The notes under the pieces were generated by a model. The model was not told where the DNA came from and searched no databases. It saw only the letters and a program-made list of their open reading frames with translations. A program made the translations under genes and the position numbers. Below are positions 17,195 to 33,200 of a stretch of 64,000 nt of DNA, one piece after another. The stretch comes from Terrabacter aerolatus (GTDB lineage Bacteria > Actinomycetota > Actinomycetes > Actinomycetales > Dermatophilaceae): NCBI RefSeq assembly GCF_007991735.1, contig NZ_BJYX01000009.1:62001-126000 (forward strand). Direction: 5' to 3'. Position 1 is the stretch's first letter. The number at the start of each line of letters is the position of its first letter.

Positions 17195-18005
17195 TCCCCG
17201 TCGCCCGGTCGCTGCGGCCGGCCCGCGCAAGCGGGTGGCCGGTGCTCGCCGTCGCGCCTCCGGTGCGGGAGAGCCCGGTGCGTCGACGCTCGTCCTCGAC
17301 CCCGCCGCGCCCGCACCCACCGAGGCCAGCGAGCCCGCCGAGCCCACCCAGCCCACCGAGCCCACCCAGCCCACCAAGCCCACCAAGCACAGCAAGGTCG
17401 CCGAGCCCGGCCAAGCCGCCAAGGCCGACCAGGTCGCCAAGGCCGCCGAGCCCGACACGCTCAGCGTCGGCTCCGAGGAGCCGAGCCCGGAGCCGGATCA
17501 GGCCCGCACCCGGAGCGCCTCCGCCCGCCTCTGGGTCTCCGCGACCGGCGCGACGCTCGCGCTCGCGATCCTCGCCGTCTCGCTCGTCTATGCGCTGCGT
17601 CCGACGGTCAGCGACACCGACCGCACCGCGGCAGTCGGCTCGGCCCGCACCACGCTCGAGAGCCTGCTCAGCTACAGCGGCTCCTCGTTCGACAAGCACG
17701 TCGGCGAGGTGACTCCCGAGCTGACGTCGCCGTTCAAGGACCAGTTCACCAAGGTGGCGGCCACCGACATCAAGCCGATGGCCGTCAAGAACGACGCGAC
17801 CGTCCAGGCGAAGGTCTACGACGCCGGCGTCATGGACGCGACCGGAGACGGTGGCGACGGCACGACCGTCCGCGTCATGGCCTTCGTCAACCAGGCCACG
17901 ACGACGACGGCCCAGCCCACCCCGGCGATCGACCAGAATCGCGTCATCGCGACGATGCGCAAGGTCGGAGACCGCTGGCTCGTGAGTGAGCTCTCCGCCT
18001 ACTGA
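17178..18005 (+). CDS. Second Mce-associated membrane protein
   Basis: This is a paralogue-like partner of the previous gene: 275 residues, membrane segment at about 118-138 (ATGATLALAILAVSLVYALR), then an extracytoplasmic domain ending MRKVGDRWLVSELSAY, which mirrors the neighbour's KVGDAWKVSTLDFVS. The start is taken as TTG 17178 because GGAAGG lies at a suitable distance; a GTG near 17232 is possible. The cytoplasmic part has a low-complexity run of EPTQP and KPTK steps coded by near-identical triplet blocks around 17330-17390. It closes the operon, and a strong terminator follows. Confidence 0.82.
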   Translation: MTSSADPRRPVAAAGPRKRVAGARRRASGAGEPGASTLVLDPAAPAPTEASEPAEPTQPTEPTQPTKPTKHSKVAEPGQAAKADQVAKAAEPDTLSVGSEEPSPEPDQARTRSASARLWVSATGATLALAILAVSLVYALRPTVSDTDRTAAVGSARTTLESLLSYSGSSFDKHVGEVTPELTSPFKDQFTKVAATDIKPMAVKNDATVQAKVYDAGVMDATGDGGDGTTVRVMAFVNQATTTTAQPTPAIDQNRVIATMRKVGDRWLVSELSAY

Positions 18006-18010
18006 GCCTC

Positions 18011-18056
18011 CACCGGAGGACCCTGCCGACGCCGTGTTCGGCAGGGTCCTCCGGTG
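18011..18056 (+). terminator. Terminator of the mce operon
   Basis: A perfect 19-bp stem: 18011-18029 pairs with 18038-18056 around an 8-base loop. It starts six bases after the last mce-operon stop. No U-tract follows, as is common in GC-rich actinobacteria. Confidence 0.8.
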
Positions 18057-18115
18057 CTCCCGAGCGGCCGTCGGCGGTCGCGCGGGACCGCTGGGGTCGG
18101 GGGATCGCGTGGGTG

Positions 18116-18129
18116 CATACTGCACGCTG
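18116..18129 (+). promoter_or_regulatory. -10 box of leaderless aguB
   Basis: CATACT at 18116-18121 lies seven bases before GTG 18129, with no ribosome binding site between, which fits a leaderless aguBA transcript. Confidence 0.4.
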
Positions 18130-19091
18130 TGAAGCTCATCCAGGCCAATGGCGTCCCAGAGTCCCTCGCCCGCGTCGACCAGCCGCAGGCGCCGCCCGTC
18201 CGCGTCGCCCTCGTCCAGCACGAGTGGGTCGACGACGCCGCCGCGCTCGTCTCCACGCTGCGGGACGGCATACGCACCGCGGCCGAGGCGGGGGCCACCA
18301 TCGTGTTCCTGCCCGAGCTGACCCTCTCGCGCTACCCGGCCGACACCCTGCCCGAGGGCACCCCGGCCGCCACCGCCGAGGACCTCGAGACCGGGCCCAC
18401 GGTGACCTTCGCCCGCGAGGCGGCCCGTGACCTCGGCGTCCACGTGCACGCCTCGCTCTACGAGCGCGCCGACCAGGGGGACGGCCTCGGCTTCAACACC
18501 GCGGTCGTCGTCGCACCGACCGGGGACGTCGTCGCCCGCACGCGCAAGACCCACATCCCCGTCACGGCCGGCTACTACGAGGACAAGTACTTCCGCCCCG
18601 GACCCGCGGACGACGCCTACCCCGTCGTCACCCTCGAGGCCCCGGGCCTGCGCCTGGGTCTGCCGACCTGCTGGGACGAGTGGTTCCCCGAGGTGGCCAG
18701 GCTGTACTCCCTCGGCGGCGCGGAGGTGCTCTGCTACCCGACGGCCATCGGCTCGGAGCCCGACCACCCCGACTTCGACACCCAGCCGCTGTGGCAGCAG
18801 GTCATCGTCGGCAACGGCATCGCCAACGGCCTCTTCATGGTGGTGCCCAACCGGTTCGGCACCGAGGGCCTCATCACCTTCTACGGCAGCTCGTTCATCT
18901 CCGACCCCTACGGGCGCGTCCTCGTCCAGGCCCCGCGGGACGAGGCCGCGGTCCTCGTCGCGGACCTCGACCTCGCCCAGCGCCGCGACTGGCTCGAGCT
19001 CTTCCCGTTCCTCGAGACGCGACGTCCCGACTCGTATGCGGCCCTGACCGCCCCCGTGCGCGCCGAGCACCGTCGCGAGGGCCAGCAGTGA
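18129..19091 (+). CDS. aguB: N-carbamoylputrescine amidase, nitrilase family
   Basis: The enzyme hydrolyses N-carbamoylputrescine to putrescine, CO2 and ammonia, the second step of the agmatine pathway. The 320-residue chain has the nitrilase catalytic triad: E63 in VFLPELTLSRYP, K140 in RTRKTHIP and C181 in GLPTCWDEWFPE. The IPVTAGYYEDKYF and CWDEWFPE stretches are typical of this subfamily rather than of other amidases. GTG 18129 is preferred because longer in-frame starts would run into the preceding terminator. The stop overlaps the aguA start (GTGA), so the two enzymes are made together. Confidence 0.9.
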   Translation: MKLIQANGVPESLARVDQPQAPPVRVALVQHEWVDDAAALVSTLRDGIRTAAEAGATIVFLPELTLSRYPADTLPEGTPAATAEDLETGPTVTFAREAARDLGVHVHASLYERADQGDGLGFNTAVVVAPTGDVVARTRKTHIPVTAGYYEDKYFRPGPADDAYPVVTLEAPGLRLGLPTCWDEWFPEVARLYSLGGAEVLCYPTAIGSEPDHPDFDTQPLWQQVIVGNGIANGLFMVVPNRFGTEGLITFYGSSFISDPYGRVLVQAPRDEAAVLVADLDLAQRRDWLELFPFLETRRPDSYAALTAPVRAEHRREGQQ

Positions 19092-20191
19092 CCGACGCCG
19101 CTCCGGCTCCGGCCGCCCCCGACGGGGAGGTAGCCCCTCGGGGGTCCGGCTGGCTCATGCCGCCGGAGACCGACCGGCACGACTGCACGTGGATGGCGTG
19201 GCCGAGCCAGGGCTACACGCTCGGCGACACCGCCGACGAGGTGGCCGCAGCCCGGCACACGTGGGCGGCCGTGGCCAACGCCGTGGTCGGGTTCGAGCCG
19301 GTGCACATGGTCGTCGTCCCCGACGACCTGCCGGTCGCCCGTGAGCACCTGCACCCCGACGTCGAGCTCGTGCCCTCGGACCTCGACGACGCGTGGATGC
19401 GTGACATCGGACCGAGCTTCGTCCGGTCGGCCGACGGCACGCGACTCGGCGCCGTCGACTGGGTCTTCAACGGATGGGGTGCCCAGTCGTGGGCGACCTG
19501 GGAGCACGACGCGCGCATCGGGGCCTTCGTCGGCGGCCTCGCCGGAGCCGAGGTCATCGGGTCCGCCCTCGTCAACGAGGGCGGCGGCATACACGTCGAC
19601 GGTCTGGGCACGGTGCTGCTGACCGAGACGGTCCAGCTCGACCCCGGCCGCAACCCGGGACTGACCCGCGCCGACGTCGAGGACGAGCTGGCCCGCACCA
19701 TCGGAGCGACCGCGTGCATCTGGCTGCCGCGTGGCCTGACCCGCGACTACGACGAGTTCGGCACCCGGGGCCACGTCGACATCGTCGCGACGATCGCGAG
19801 CCCCGGCGTCGTGCTCCTCCACGAGCAGCAGGACCCGTCGCACCCCGACCACGCCGTCTCACGCGCGCTCCGCGAGGTGCTCGAGGACGCCCGCGACGCC
19901 CGAGGCCTGCGCTTCGAGGTGGTCGGCGTCCCGGCGCCGCGGACCCTCGCCGATGCGGACGGCCCGGTCGACTGGTCGTACATCAACCACCTCGTCGTCA
20001 ACGACGGGGTCATCGCCTGCACGTTCGGTGACGAGCAGGACGAGGCCTCCCTCGCGGTCCTCGCCGAGGCCTACCCGGGGCGCCGGGTGGTCGGGGTCGA
20101 CGCCCGTCCGCTCTTCGACCGGGGCGGCGGGATCCACTGCATCACCCAGCAGCAGCCAGCGCTGCGCGGTCCTGCGGGCTCCGCCGGCTGA
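19088..20191 (+). CDS. aguA: Agmatine deiminase
   Basis: The enzyme converts agmatine to N-carbamoylputrescine and ammonia. It has 367 residues from GTG 19088. The guanidine-modifying fold is recognised from WLMPPETDRHDCTWMAWPS at the start, DDAWMRDIGPSFV, NGWGAQ, NEGGGIHVDGLGTVLLTE, and the C-terminal GGGIHCITQQQP with the nucleophile Cys351. Paired with aguB it completes agmatine-to-putrescine conversion. A palindromic terminator follows. Confidence 0.93.
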   Translation: MTDAAPAPAAPDGEVAPRGSGWLMPPETDRHDCTWMAWPSQGYTLGDTADEVAAARHTWAAVANAVVGFEPVHMVVVPDDLPVAREHLHPDVELVPSDLDDAWMRDIGPSFVRSADGTRLGAVDWVFNGWGAQSWATWEHDARIGAFVGGLAGAEVIGSALVNEGGGIHVDGLGTVLLTETVQLDPGRNPGLTRADVEDELARTIGATACIWLPRGLTRDYDEFGTRGHVDIVATIASPGVVLLHEQQDPSHPDHAVSRALREVLEDARDARGLRFEVVGVPAPRTLADADGPVDWSYINHLVVNDGVIACTFGDEQDEASLAVLAEAYPGRRVVGVDARPLFDRGGGIHCITQQQPALRGPAGSAG

Positions 20192-20217
20192 CCTCCGGGG
20201 CCGGGAGCGAGACGGCG

Positions 20218-20251
20218 AGTGGGCACCTTCCCCCGGGGAAAGGTGCCCACT
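20218..20251. terminator. Convergent terminator between aguA and the DUF4282 gene
   Basis: A near-perfect palindrome: AGTGGGCACCTT at 20218-20229 pairs exactly with AAGGTGCCCACT at 20240-20251, with complementary C and G runs in between. It serves genes converging from both sides. Confidence 0.75.
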
Positions 20252-20294
20252 GCCCGCAGTGGCCGGGCCCTGCGGGCCGACCGGTGCCCAGGCG

Positions 20295-20837
20295 TCAGGC
20301 CTGCGGCAGCCGCTTGTGGATGTCCTCGCTCATGCGCACGACCGAGAGGTAGAACTCCAGGGTCATGCGGATGACGGCCAGGTAGATCACGACGAAGATC
20401 GGCCCGAGGATGAGGGCGGCGAGGCCGCTGCCGACGCCCTGGCTGAAGGCGATGATGACGAAGATGAGCCAGCTCGCCACGAGCGCCACCGTGGCGAGCA
20501 GGTAGACGAAGCGCACGAGGATCGGCGTGACGAAGTTCGTGAAGCTGAAGTCGAACAACGCCGTGAAGAAGCCGGCGCCCTCCCTGGCCGGGTCGGGGAT
20601 GCTCGACATGCCGCTCGGGCCGCCGGCCGGACCGGTCGGGGGGAGCGGGGGAGGCGTGCTGCCGCCTCCCGGTCCCGCGACCGGGGGCGGACCACCCGGT
20701 GCGGGGGCTGCGTGACCCGGGGCGGCCGGCGGGACGCCCGGGGAGCTGGTCGGAGGGTTGCTCGGCAGCGGTGTCGTGGGGTCACCGCCGACGGGGCGGT
20801 TGAAGGACGGCTGCTCGGGCGGGTTCGGATCGGACAT
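20295..20837 (-). CDS. DUF4282 domain-containing membrane protein
   Basis: This 180-residue protein has a Pro/Gly-rich cytoplasmic N-terminus (residues 1 to about 85) and a C-terminal DUF4282 region with two membrane helices: FVYLLATVALVASWLIFVII and LILGPIFVVIYLAVIRM. FFTALFDFSFTNFVTP and the ending RMTLEFYLSVVRMSEDIHKR are the parts I associate with DUF4282. Function unknown. ATG 20837 has an AGAGGG ribosome site. It converges on aguA and is divergent from rpoB. Confidence 0.82.
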   Translation of the reverse strand: MSDPNPPEQPSFNRPVGGDPTTPLPSNPPTSSPGVPPAAPGHAAPAPGGPPPVAGPGGGSTPPPLPPTGPAGGPSGMSSIPDPAREGAGFFTALFDFSFTNFVTPILVRFVYLLATVALVASWLIFVIIAFSQGVGSGLAALILGPIFVVIYLAVIRMTLEFYLSVVRMSEDIHKRLPQA

Positions 20838-21154
20838 GGCTTCCCTCTCGGAAGGAGCGTCAACGAATCTCTAACGTGCTCCATGCTAGGACGGCACCGT
20901 CGCCGCAGGCCCTGATCGGCCCAAGCCGTGGGAGCGTTCCCGCAGGTCAGCGGGGCCCTGGGCGCCGTTCCGCGGCGTGTCGCGACGCGCCTGTGCGGGC
21001 ACGGGTCTTGACGTCGGCCCCGTGGAGGGCCATATTCGTCGCGTTCGCATCGCGAGCTCCCGGTCCGGGGGGCGTGGCAGGTCACGTCGAGGGCGTCCGG
21101 TCGGTTCGCCTCCGGACGGGCCCTCGTCAGGAGACCTCCGCTCCTTGACCCGGC

Positions 21155-21183
21155 TGGACACTCCTGCCCTTTGCGCGTAGGCT
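21155..21183 (+). promoter_or_regulatory. Probable rpoB promoter
   Basis: TGGACA at 21155-21160 and TAGGCT at 21178-21183 have a 17-base spacer. The start codon of rpoB is about 150 bases downstream. The rest of the roughly 500-base gap from 20838 to 21335 shows no gene and no strong hairpin that I can see. Confidence 0.6.
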
Positions 21184-21335
21184 AGGCCTTTGCGCTGCCC
21201 ATGCCCACCTCTCGCGACCTCGGTCAGGCCTCACACCATGCCACCCGGCATCCGGTATGACCTCGGGACCCGCGAGCGGAGCCATGCGGCAACGCGGATC
21301 TGAAGATTCGAAAAAGGCCCGTGGAAGGACCCTCC

Positions 21336-24818
<3,483 letters not shown>

Positions 24819-24839
24819 GAAGGCCCCCTAACGACAAGC

Positions 24840-24879
24840 GGTGCGTATGCCGCTGGGCCCGCTCAGCGGCATACGCACC
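24840..24879 (+). terminator. Perfect GTATGCC-type hairpin between rpoB and rpoC
   Basis: The left arm 24840-24855 (GGTGCGTATGCCGCTG) pairs over 16 bases with 24864-24879 around the loop GGCCCGCT. No U-tract follows. It may be a partial terminator, an RNA processing or stability element, or a binding site; the class chosen here is tentative. Confidence 0.6.
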
Positions 24880-24939
24880 CTCGTCAACGAATCCCACTCA
24901 GACCAAAGACTTAACGAGAGTTACGAGAGAAGGAACCAC

Positions 24940-28836
<3,897 letters not shown>

Positions 28837-28842
28837 CCAGCT

Positions 28843-28872
28843 CACCGGTCGCCGTCACGACGGCGACCGGTG
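28843..28872 (+). terminator. Hairpin just after rpoC
   Basis: CACCGGTCGCCG at 28843-28854 pairs with CGGCGACCGGTG at 28861-28872 around a 6-base loop, six bases after the rpoC stop. There is no U-run. Confidence 0.65.
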
Positions 28873-28891
28873 ACCACCAGGCTGGTCGTAT

Positions 28892-28933
28892 GCCGCTGGG
28901 CCGGCTTCCCCTCGGGGGAGCCGGCCCAGCGGC
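28892..28933 (+). terminator. Second hairpin after rpoC
   Basis: GCCGCTGGGCCGGCT at 28892-28906 pairs over 15 bases with 28919-28933, and the loop itself can close with CCCC and GGGG. It stands just before the -10 box of the next gene. A GTATGCC heptamer overlaps its left arm. Confidence 0.65.
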
Positions 28934-28958
28934 GTTCCGGGACGCCTGTGGCCCTCTA

Positions 28959-28972
28959 TAGGGTGGGGTGCA
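28959..28972 (+). promoter_or_regulatory. -10 box of leaderless gene
   Basis: TAGGGT at 28959-28964 lies seven bases before ATG 28972. No ribosome site is present. Confidence 0.45.
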
Positions 28973-29598
28973 TGACCGAGCCCACGGCCGACGTGCCCAC
29001 CGCGCCCGCGCGCGACGACCTCACCGCCGCGCCGAGCGAGCAGCCCCACCAGACCGTCCAGCCCGTCCAGGACGAGCTGGGCGCCCCGGCAGAGCAGGGC
29101 GAGGCGGCCGACAGCGGCCCGACGCCGGCGATCATCGTGCTCACCGAAGAGGCCCTCAAGCCGGTCGACGTCGACAAGATCATCGGCCTGCACGAGGACG
29201 AGGCCCCGACCTACCGCGTGCTCGTGCCGGCCGACACCGACCGCAACCTGCTCAGCTCCTTCCTCAACCACCTGAGCCTGTTCGAGATGCGTGAGGCACT
29301 CGAGTCGCTGCGCCCCGTCGACCGGAGCGAGGCGCACGCCGACGCCGACACGGCCCTGTCGAGCACCCTGGCGGAGTTCGAGCGCCACGCGGTCGCGGCC
29401 ACCGGCGAGATCACGGCCGACGACCCGATGCCGACCCTCGTCGAGGAGGTGGCACGGCTCGGCGCCCAGGAGGTCGTCGTCGTCACGGAGCCGCATGCGG
29501 TCGAGGACACCTTCCACACCGACTGGGCGTCGCGGGCGCGCGAGACCCTCGGCGTGCCCGTGCTGCACATGTACGCCGGTGACTGGCGCCTCGGCTGA
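28972..29598 (+). CDS. Conserved hypothetical protein, possibly nucleotide-binding alpha/beta fold
   Basis: The product has 208 residues from ATG 28972, chosen for the leaderless -10 spacing. After an acidic, disordered first 50 residues it reads IIVLTEEALKPVDVDKIIGL, YRVLVPADTDRNLLSSFLNH, TLVEEVARLGAQEVVVVTEP and ends LGVPVLHMYAGDWRLG. Alternating hydrophobic strands and helices resemble a Rossmann-like or universal-stress-type fold, but I see no diagnostic motif. I recall similar genes near rpoC in related actinobacteria; that is not verified. Function unknown. Confidence 0.72.
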   Translation: MTEPTADVPTAPARDDLTAAPSEQPHQTVQPVQDELGAPAEQGEAADSGPTPAIIVLTEEALKPVDVDKIIGLHEDEAPTYRVLVPADTDRNLLSSFLNHLSLFEMREALESLRPVDRSEAHADADTALSSTLAEFERHAVAATGEITADDPMPTLVEEVARLGAQEVVVVTEPHAVEDTFHTDWASRARETLGVPVLHMYAGDWRLG

Positions 29599-29699
29599 GC
29601 GGACGCCGGTGGCTTCCCGCGAGCGGTCCGCGCGCCCTCGTGTCGTGAGCCCGCGGGACGGCATACCGCATCGGGGGCGCCGAGGGCGGTCACACCGAT

Positions 29700-29728
29700 T
29701 TGGTCGGCGTGCCGCGCCCCGGTACGCT
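29700..29728 (+). promoter_or_regulatory. Probable str operon promoter
   Basis: TTGGTC at 29700-29705 and TACGCT at 29723-29728 are 17 bases apart. A leader of about 270 bases follows before rpsL. Confidence 0.6.
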
Positions 29729-29735
29729 TGAACAC

Positions 29736-30002
29736 TGTGTCTGAGGCACGCATTCAGGCATGCGCGATGACGGCCCTGGTGCCCTGTCCGCCCGCTCCTC
29801 GCGGTCGTGACATCACTGCGGTCCAGAGCACACCTTCCGCCGGGCAATCCTGACCGTCGAGCGCCACACGGCGTTCGTGAGCAGGGGAGTGCAGGGGGGA
29901 GTACCGGTTCCGACACGCCCGACCTCGGGGGTCGAGGGCCGAACAGTCAAGGAGCCGTCCGCCAGGACGGCTGACAACAAGCAACGTTATGGAGTAACCA
30001 GG
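29736..30002 (+). promoter_or_regulatory. rpsL leader RNA sharing two blocks with the rpsJ leader
   Basis: This gene-free 5' leader contains GCCGGGCAATCC at 29839-29850 and a 24-base block at 29911-29934 that begins CGACACGCCCGACCTCGGGG. Both blocks occur in the same order in the rpsJ leader. The 24-base block can fold as CGACC-loop-GGTCG. Downstream, GCCGTCC and GGACGGC around 29962-29981 form another hairpin. The position suggests ribosomal-protein or antitermination control; the mechanism is inference. Confidence 0.6.
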
Positions 30003-30377
30003 TTGCCTACCATCAACCAGCTGGTCCGTAAGGGCCGCCAGGACAAGGCCACGAAGGCCAAGACCCCGGCGCTCAAGGGCTCGCCCCAGCGCCGCGGTGT
30101 GTGCACCCGCGTGTACACCACCACCCCCAAGAAGCCGAACTCTGCCCTCCGCAAGGTCGCCCGCGTGCGCCTCAGCTCGGGCATCGAGGTCACGGCCTAC
30201 ATCCCCGGCGTCGGCCACAACCTGCAGGAGCACTCCATCGTGCTCGTGCGCGGTGGTCGTGTGAAGGACCTCCCGGGTGTGCGTTACAAGATCGTCCGCG
30301 GCACGCTCGACACCCAGGGTGTCAAGAACCGCAAGCAGGCTCGTAGCCGTTACGGCGCGAAGAAGGAGAAGAGCTGA
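30003..30377 (+). CDS. rpsL: 30S ribosomal protein S12
   Basis: S12 is the decoding-centre protein that sets translational accuracy. The first codon is TTG 30003, giving [15 protein letters not shown]; the upstream in-frame extension has no family similarity. The 124-residue chain has [13 protein letters not shown] with K43 and [11 protein letters not shown] with K88, both the streptomycin-sensitive residues. GGAG lies about eight bases upstream. It is the first gene of the str operon; its TGA shares a base with the rpsG ATG. Confidence 0.98.
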   Translation: MPTINQLVRKGRQDKATKAKTPALKGSPQRRGVCTRVYTTTPKKPNSALRKVARVRLSSGIEVTAYIPGVGHNLQEHSIVLVRGGRVKDLPGVRYKIVRGTLDTQGVKNRKQARSRYGAKKEKS

Positions 30378-30847
30378 TGCCTCGTAAGGGACCCGCTCCG
30401 AAGCGCCCGCTCGTCGTCGACCCGGTCTACCAGAGCCCGCTCGTCACGCAGCTCGTCAACAAGATCCTCCTCGACGGCAAGAAGTCGATCGCCGAGATGA
30501 TCGTCTACGGCGCCCTCGAGGGCTGCCGCCAGAAGACCGGCACCGACCCCGTCGCCACGCTCAAGCGTGCGCTCGACAACGTCAAGCCGGCCATGGAGGT
30601 CAAGAGCCGTCGCGTCGGTGGCGCGACCTACCAGGTGCCGATCGAGGTCAAGCCCAACCGCTCGACCACGCTCGCCCTGCGCTGGCTCGTCGGCTACTCG
30701 CGGCAGCGTCGCGAGAAGACGATGACCGAGCGCCTCATGAACGAGATCCTCGACGCGAGCAACGGCCTCGGTGCCGCTGTCAAGCGCCGCGAGGACACGC
30801 ACAAGATGGCCGAGTCCAACAAGGCCTTCGCGCACTACCGCTGGTGA
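30377..30847 (+). CDS. rpsG: 30S ribosomal protein S7
   Basis: S7 is the primary binder that nucleates assembly of the 30S head and lines the E site. The 156-residue length is standard. It starts [20 protein letters not shown] and carries [20 protein letters not shown] and [18 protein letters not shown]. The start is coupled to rpsL by TGATG. In other bacteria S7 represses its own operon by binding mRNA in this region; no such site is proven here. A GTATGCC hairpin follows the gene. Confidence 0.98.
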   Translation: MPRKGPAPKRPLVVDPVYQSPLVTQLVNKILLDGKKSIAEMIVYGALEGCRQKTGTDPVATLKRALDNVKPAMEVKSRRVGGATYQVPIEVKPNRSTTLALRWLVGYSRQRREKTMTERLMNEILDASNGLGAAVKRREDTHKMAESNKAFAHYRW

Positions 30848-30861
30848 CCCGGCGGTCCGGT

Positions 30862-30895
30862 CGGTATGCCGTGGACCTCGCTCCACGGCATACCG
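30862..30895 (+). terminator. Perfect GTATGCC-type hairpin between rpsG and fusA
   Basis: CGGTATGCCGTGG at 30862-30874 pairs over 13 bases with CCACGGCATACCG at 30883-30895, loop ACCTCGCT. No U-tract. It may be an attenuator or RNA processing site inside the str operon. Confidence 0.6.
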
Positions 30896-30979
30896 CCGGG
30901 CACGCGCCCGCCCGTCACTCGACGCGGCCCACGGCGCCCACGATTTTCACTCCACGACGAATGAGACGAGAAACCTGAC

Positions 30980-33097
30980 GTGGCACTCGACGTCCTGACG
31001 GACCTCAAGAAGGTCCGCAACATCGGCATCATGGCGCACATCGACGCTGGCAAGACCACGGTGACGGAGCGCATCCTCTTCTACACCGGTGTCAACCACA
31101 AGATCGGTGAGACCCACGACGGTGCGTCGACGACCGACTGGATGGAGCAGGAGAAGGAGCGCGGCATCACGATCACGTCTGCCGCCGTGACCTCCTTCTG
31201 GGAAGGCACCCAGGTCAACATCATCGACACCCCCGGGCACGTCGACTTCACGGTCGAGGTGGAGCGCTCGCTGCGCGTCCTCGACGGTGCCGTCGCGGTG
31301 TTCGACGGCAAGGAGGGCGTCGAGCCCCAGTCCGAGACGGTGTGGCGCCAGGCCGACAAGTACGACGTGCCGCGCATCTGCTTCGTCAACAAGATGGACA
31401 AGCTCGGCGCGGACTTCTACTTCACCGTGCAGACGATCAAGGACCGCCTCGGTGCGGAGCCGCTCGTCATGCAGCTGCCCATCGGTGCCGAGAACGACTT
31501 CCTCGGGGTCATCGACCTCGTCTACATGCGTGCCCTCGTGTGGCCCGGCGACGCCAAGGGTGACGTGACCATGGGCGCCAAGTACGAGATCGCCGAGATC
31601 CCCGCGGACCTGCAGGCCAAGGCCGAGGAGTACCGCATGGCACTCGTCGAGCGCGTGGCCGAGTCCGACGACGCGCTGATGGAGAAGTACCTCGGTGGCG
31701 AGGAGCTGACGCCGGAGGAGATCAAGGCCGGCATCCGCAAGCTCACGGTCAGCTCCGAGCTGTACCCCGTGTTCTGTGGCTCCGCCTTCAAGAACCGTGG
31801 TGTCCAGCCGATGCTCGACGCCGTCGTCGACTACCTCCCGTCGCCCCTCGACGTGCCCCCGATGATCGGCCACAAGCCGGGCGACGAGACCGTCGAGCTG
31901 ACCCGTGCGCCGAGCAAGGACGAGCCGTTCTCGGCCCTCGCCTTCAAGGTCGCCACGCACCCGTTCTTCGGCACGCTCACCTTCATCCGCGTCTACTCGG
32001 GCCACATCAGCTCGGGCACGAGCGTCGTCAACTCGACGAAGGGTCGCAAGGAGCGCATCGGGAAGCTCTTCCAGATGCACGCCAACAAGGAGAACCCCGT
32101 CGAGGAGGCCATGGCCGGCCACATCTACGCGGCCATCGGCCTCAAGGACACGACGACCGGTGACACCCTGTCGGACATCAACGAGCAGATCGTGCTCGAG
32201 TCGATGACCTTCCCCGACCCGGTGATCCAGGTCGCCATCGAGCCCAAGACCAAGGGTGACCAGGAGAAGCTCGGCACGGCCATCCAGAAGCTCTCGGCCG
32301 AGGACCCGACCTTCCAGGTCCACCACGACGAGGACACCGGCCAGACGATCATCGCCGGCATGGGCGAGCTGCACCTCGACATCCTCGTCGACCGCATGAA
32401 GCGCGAGTTCAAGGTCGAGGCCAACGTCGGCAAGCCGCAGGTGGCCTACCGCGAGACGATCCGTCGTCCCGTCCTCAAGTACGACTACACGCACAAGAAG
32501 CAGACCGGTGGCTCTGGCCAGTTCGCCAAGGTCCAGGTCAGCTTCGAGCCGCTGGGTGAGACCGAGGACGGCTCGATGTACGAGTTCGTCAACGCCGTCA
32601 CCGGTGGTCGCGTGCCCCGCGAGTACATCCCGTCGGTCGACGCCGGTATCCAGGACGCGATGCAGTACGGCGTGCTCGCCGGCTACCCGCTCGTGGGCAT
32701 CAAGGCGACGCTCAACGACGGTGCCTACCACGACGTCGACTCCTCGGAGATGGCGTTCAAGATCGCCGGCTCGATGGTCCTCAAGGAGGCCATCAAGAAG
32801 GCGGACCCGGTCCTGCTCGAGCCGATGATGGCCGTCGAGGTCCGTACGCCCGAGGACTACATGGGCGACGTCATCGGTGACATCAACTCCCGCCGTGGCC
32901 AGATCCAGGGCATGGAGGACATCAGCGGCGCCAAGGTCGTCAAGGGCCTCGTCCCGCTGTCCGAGATGTTCGGCTACGTCGGCGACCTGCGCTCCAAGAC
33001 GCAGGGTCGCGCGAGCTTCTCCATGGAGTTCGACTCCTACGCAGAGGTCCCCAAGGCCGTTGCCGAGGAGATCATCAAGAAGACCCGCGGGGAGTGA
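30980..33097 (+). CDS. fusA: Elongation factor G
   Basis: This GTPase translocates tRNA-mRNA on the ribosome and, with RRF, recycles ribosomes. It has 705 residues from GTG 30980. Motifs are G1 AHIDAGKT at 19-26, the switch region [11 protein letters not shown]3 DTPGHVDF and G4 NKMDK. The C-terminal domain IV signature [15 protein letters not shown] is present. Its ribosome site is weak. Length and order are normal and no second EF-G copy is seen here. Confidence 0.98.
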   Translation: MALDVLTDLKKVRNIGIMAHIDAGKTTVTERILFYTGVNHKIGETHDGASTTDWMEQEKERGITITSAAVTSFWEGTQVNIIDTPGHVDFTVEVERSLRVLDGAVAVFDGKEGVEPQSETVWRQADKYDVPRICFVNKMDKLGADFYFTVQTIKDRLGAEPLVMQLPIGAENDFLGVIDLVYMRALVWPGDAKGDVTMGAKYEIAEIPADLQAKAEEYRMALVERVAESDDALMEKYLGGEELTPEEIKAGIRKLTVSSELYPVFCGSAFKNRGVQPMLDAVVDYLPSPLDVPPMIGHKPGDETVELTRAPSKDEPFSALAFKVATHPFFGTLTFIRVYSGHISSGTSVVNSTKGRKERIGKLFQMHANKENPVEEAMAGHIYAAIGLKDTTTGDTLSDINEQIVLESMTFPDPVIQVAIEPKTKGDQEKLGTAIQKLSAEDPTFQVHHDEDTGQTIIAGMGELHLDILVDRMKREFKVEANVGKPQVAYRETIRRPVLKYDYTHKKQTGGSGQFAKVQVSFEPLGETEDGSMYEFVNAVTGGRVPREYIPSVDAGIQDAMQYGVLAGYPLVGIKATLNDGAYHDVDSSEMAFKIAGSMVLKEAIKKADPVLLEPMMAVEVRTPEDYMGDVIGDINSRRGQIQGMEDISGAKVVKGLVPLSEMFGYVGDLRSKTQGRASFSMEFDSYAEVPKAVAEEIIKKTRGE

Positions 33098-33200
33098 CTG
33101 CGGGACATCCCGTAGTCTCTTCCATCGGAAACCACCCCATCGCGCCACGTCCTGCCCTGGTCGTACGGCGTAACACAAGAAAGTCCTGAGGAGGACCACA

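Noticed and set aside
20838-21335. Small open frames between the DUF4282 gene and rpoB
   Set aside because: They lack ribosome sites and have Arg/Pro/Ser-rich composition; the region is better explained as the rpoB promoter and leader.
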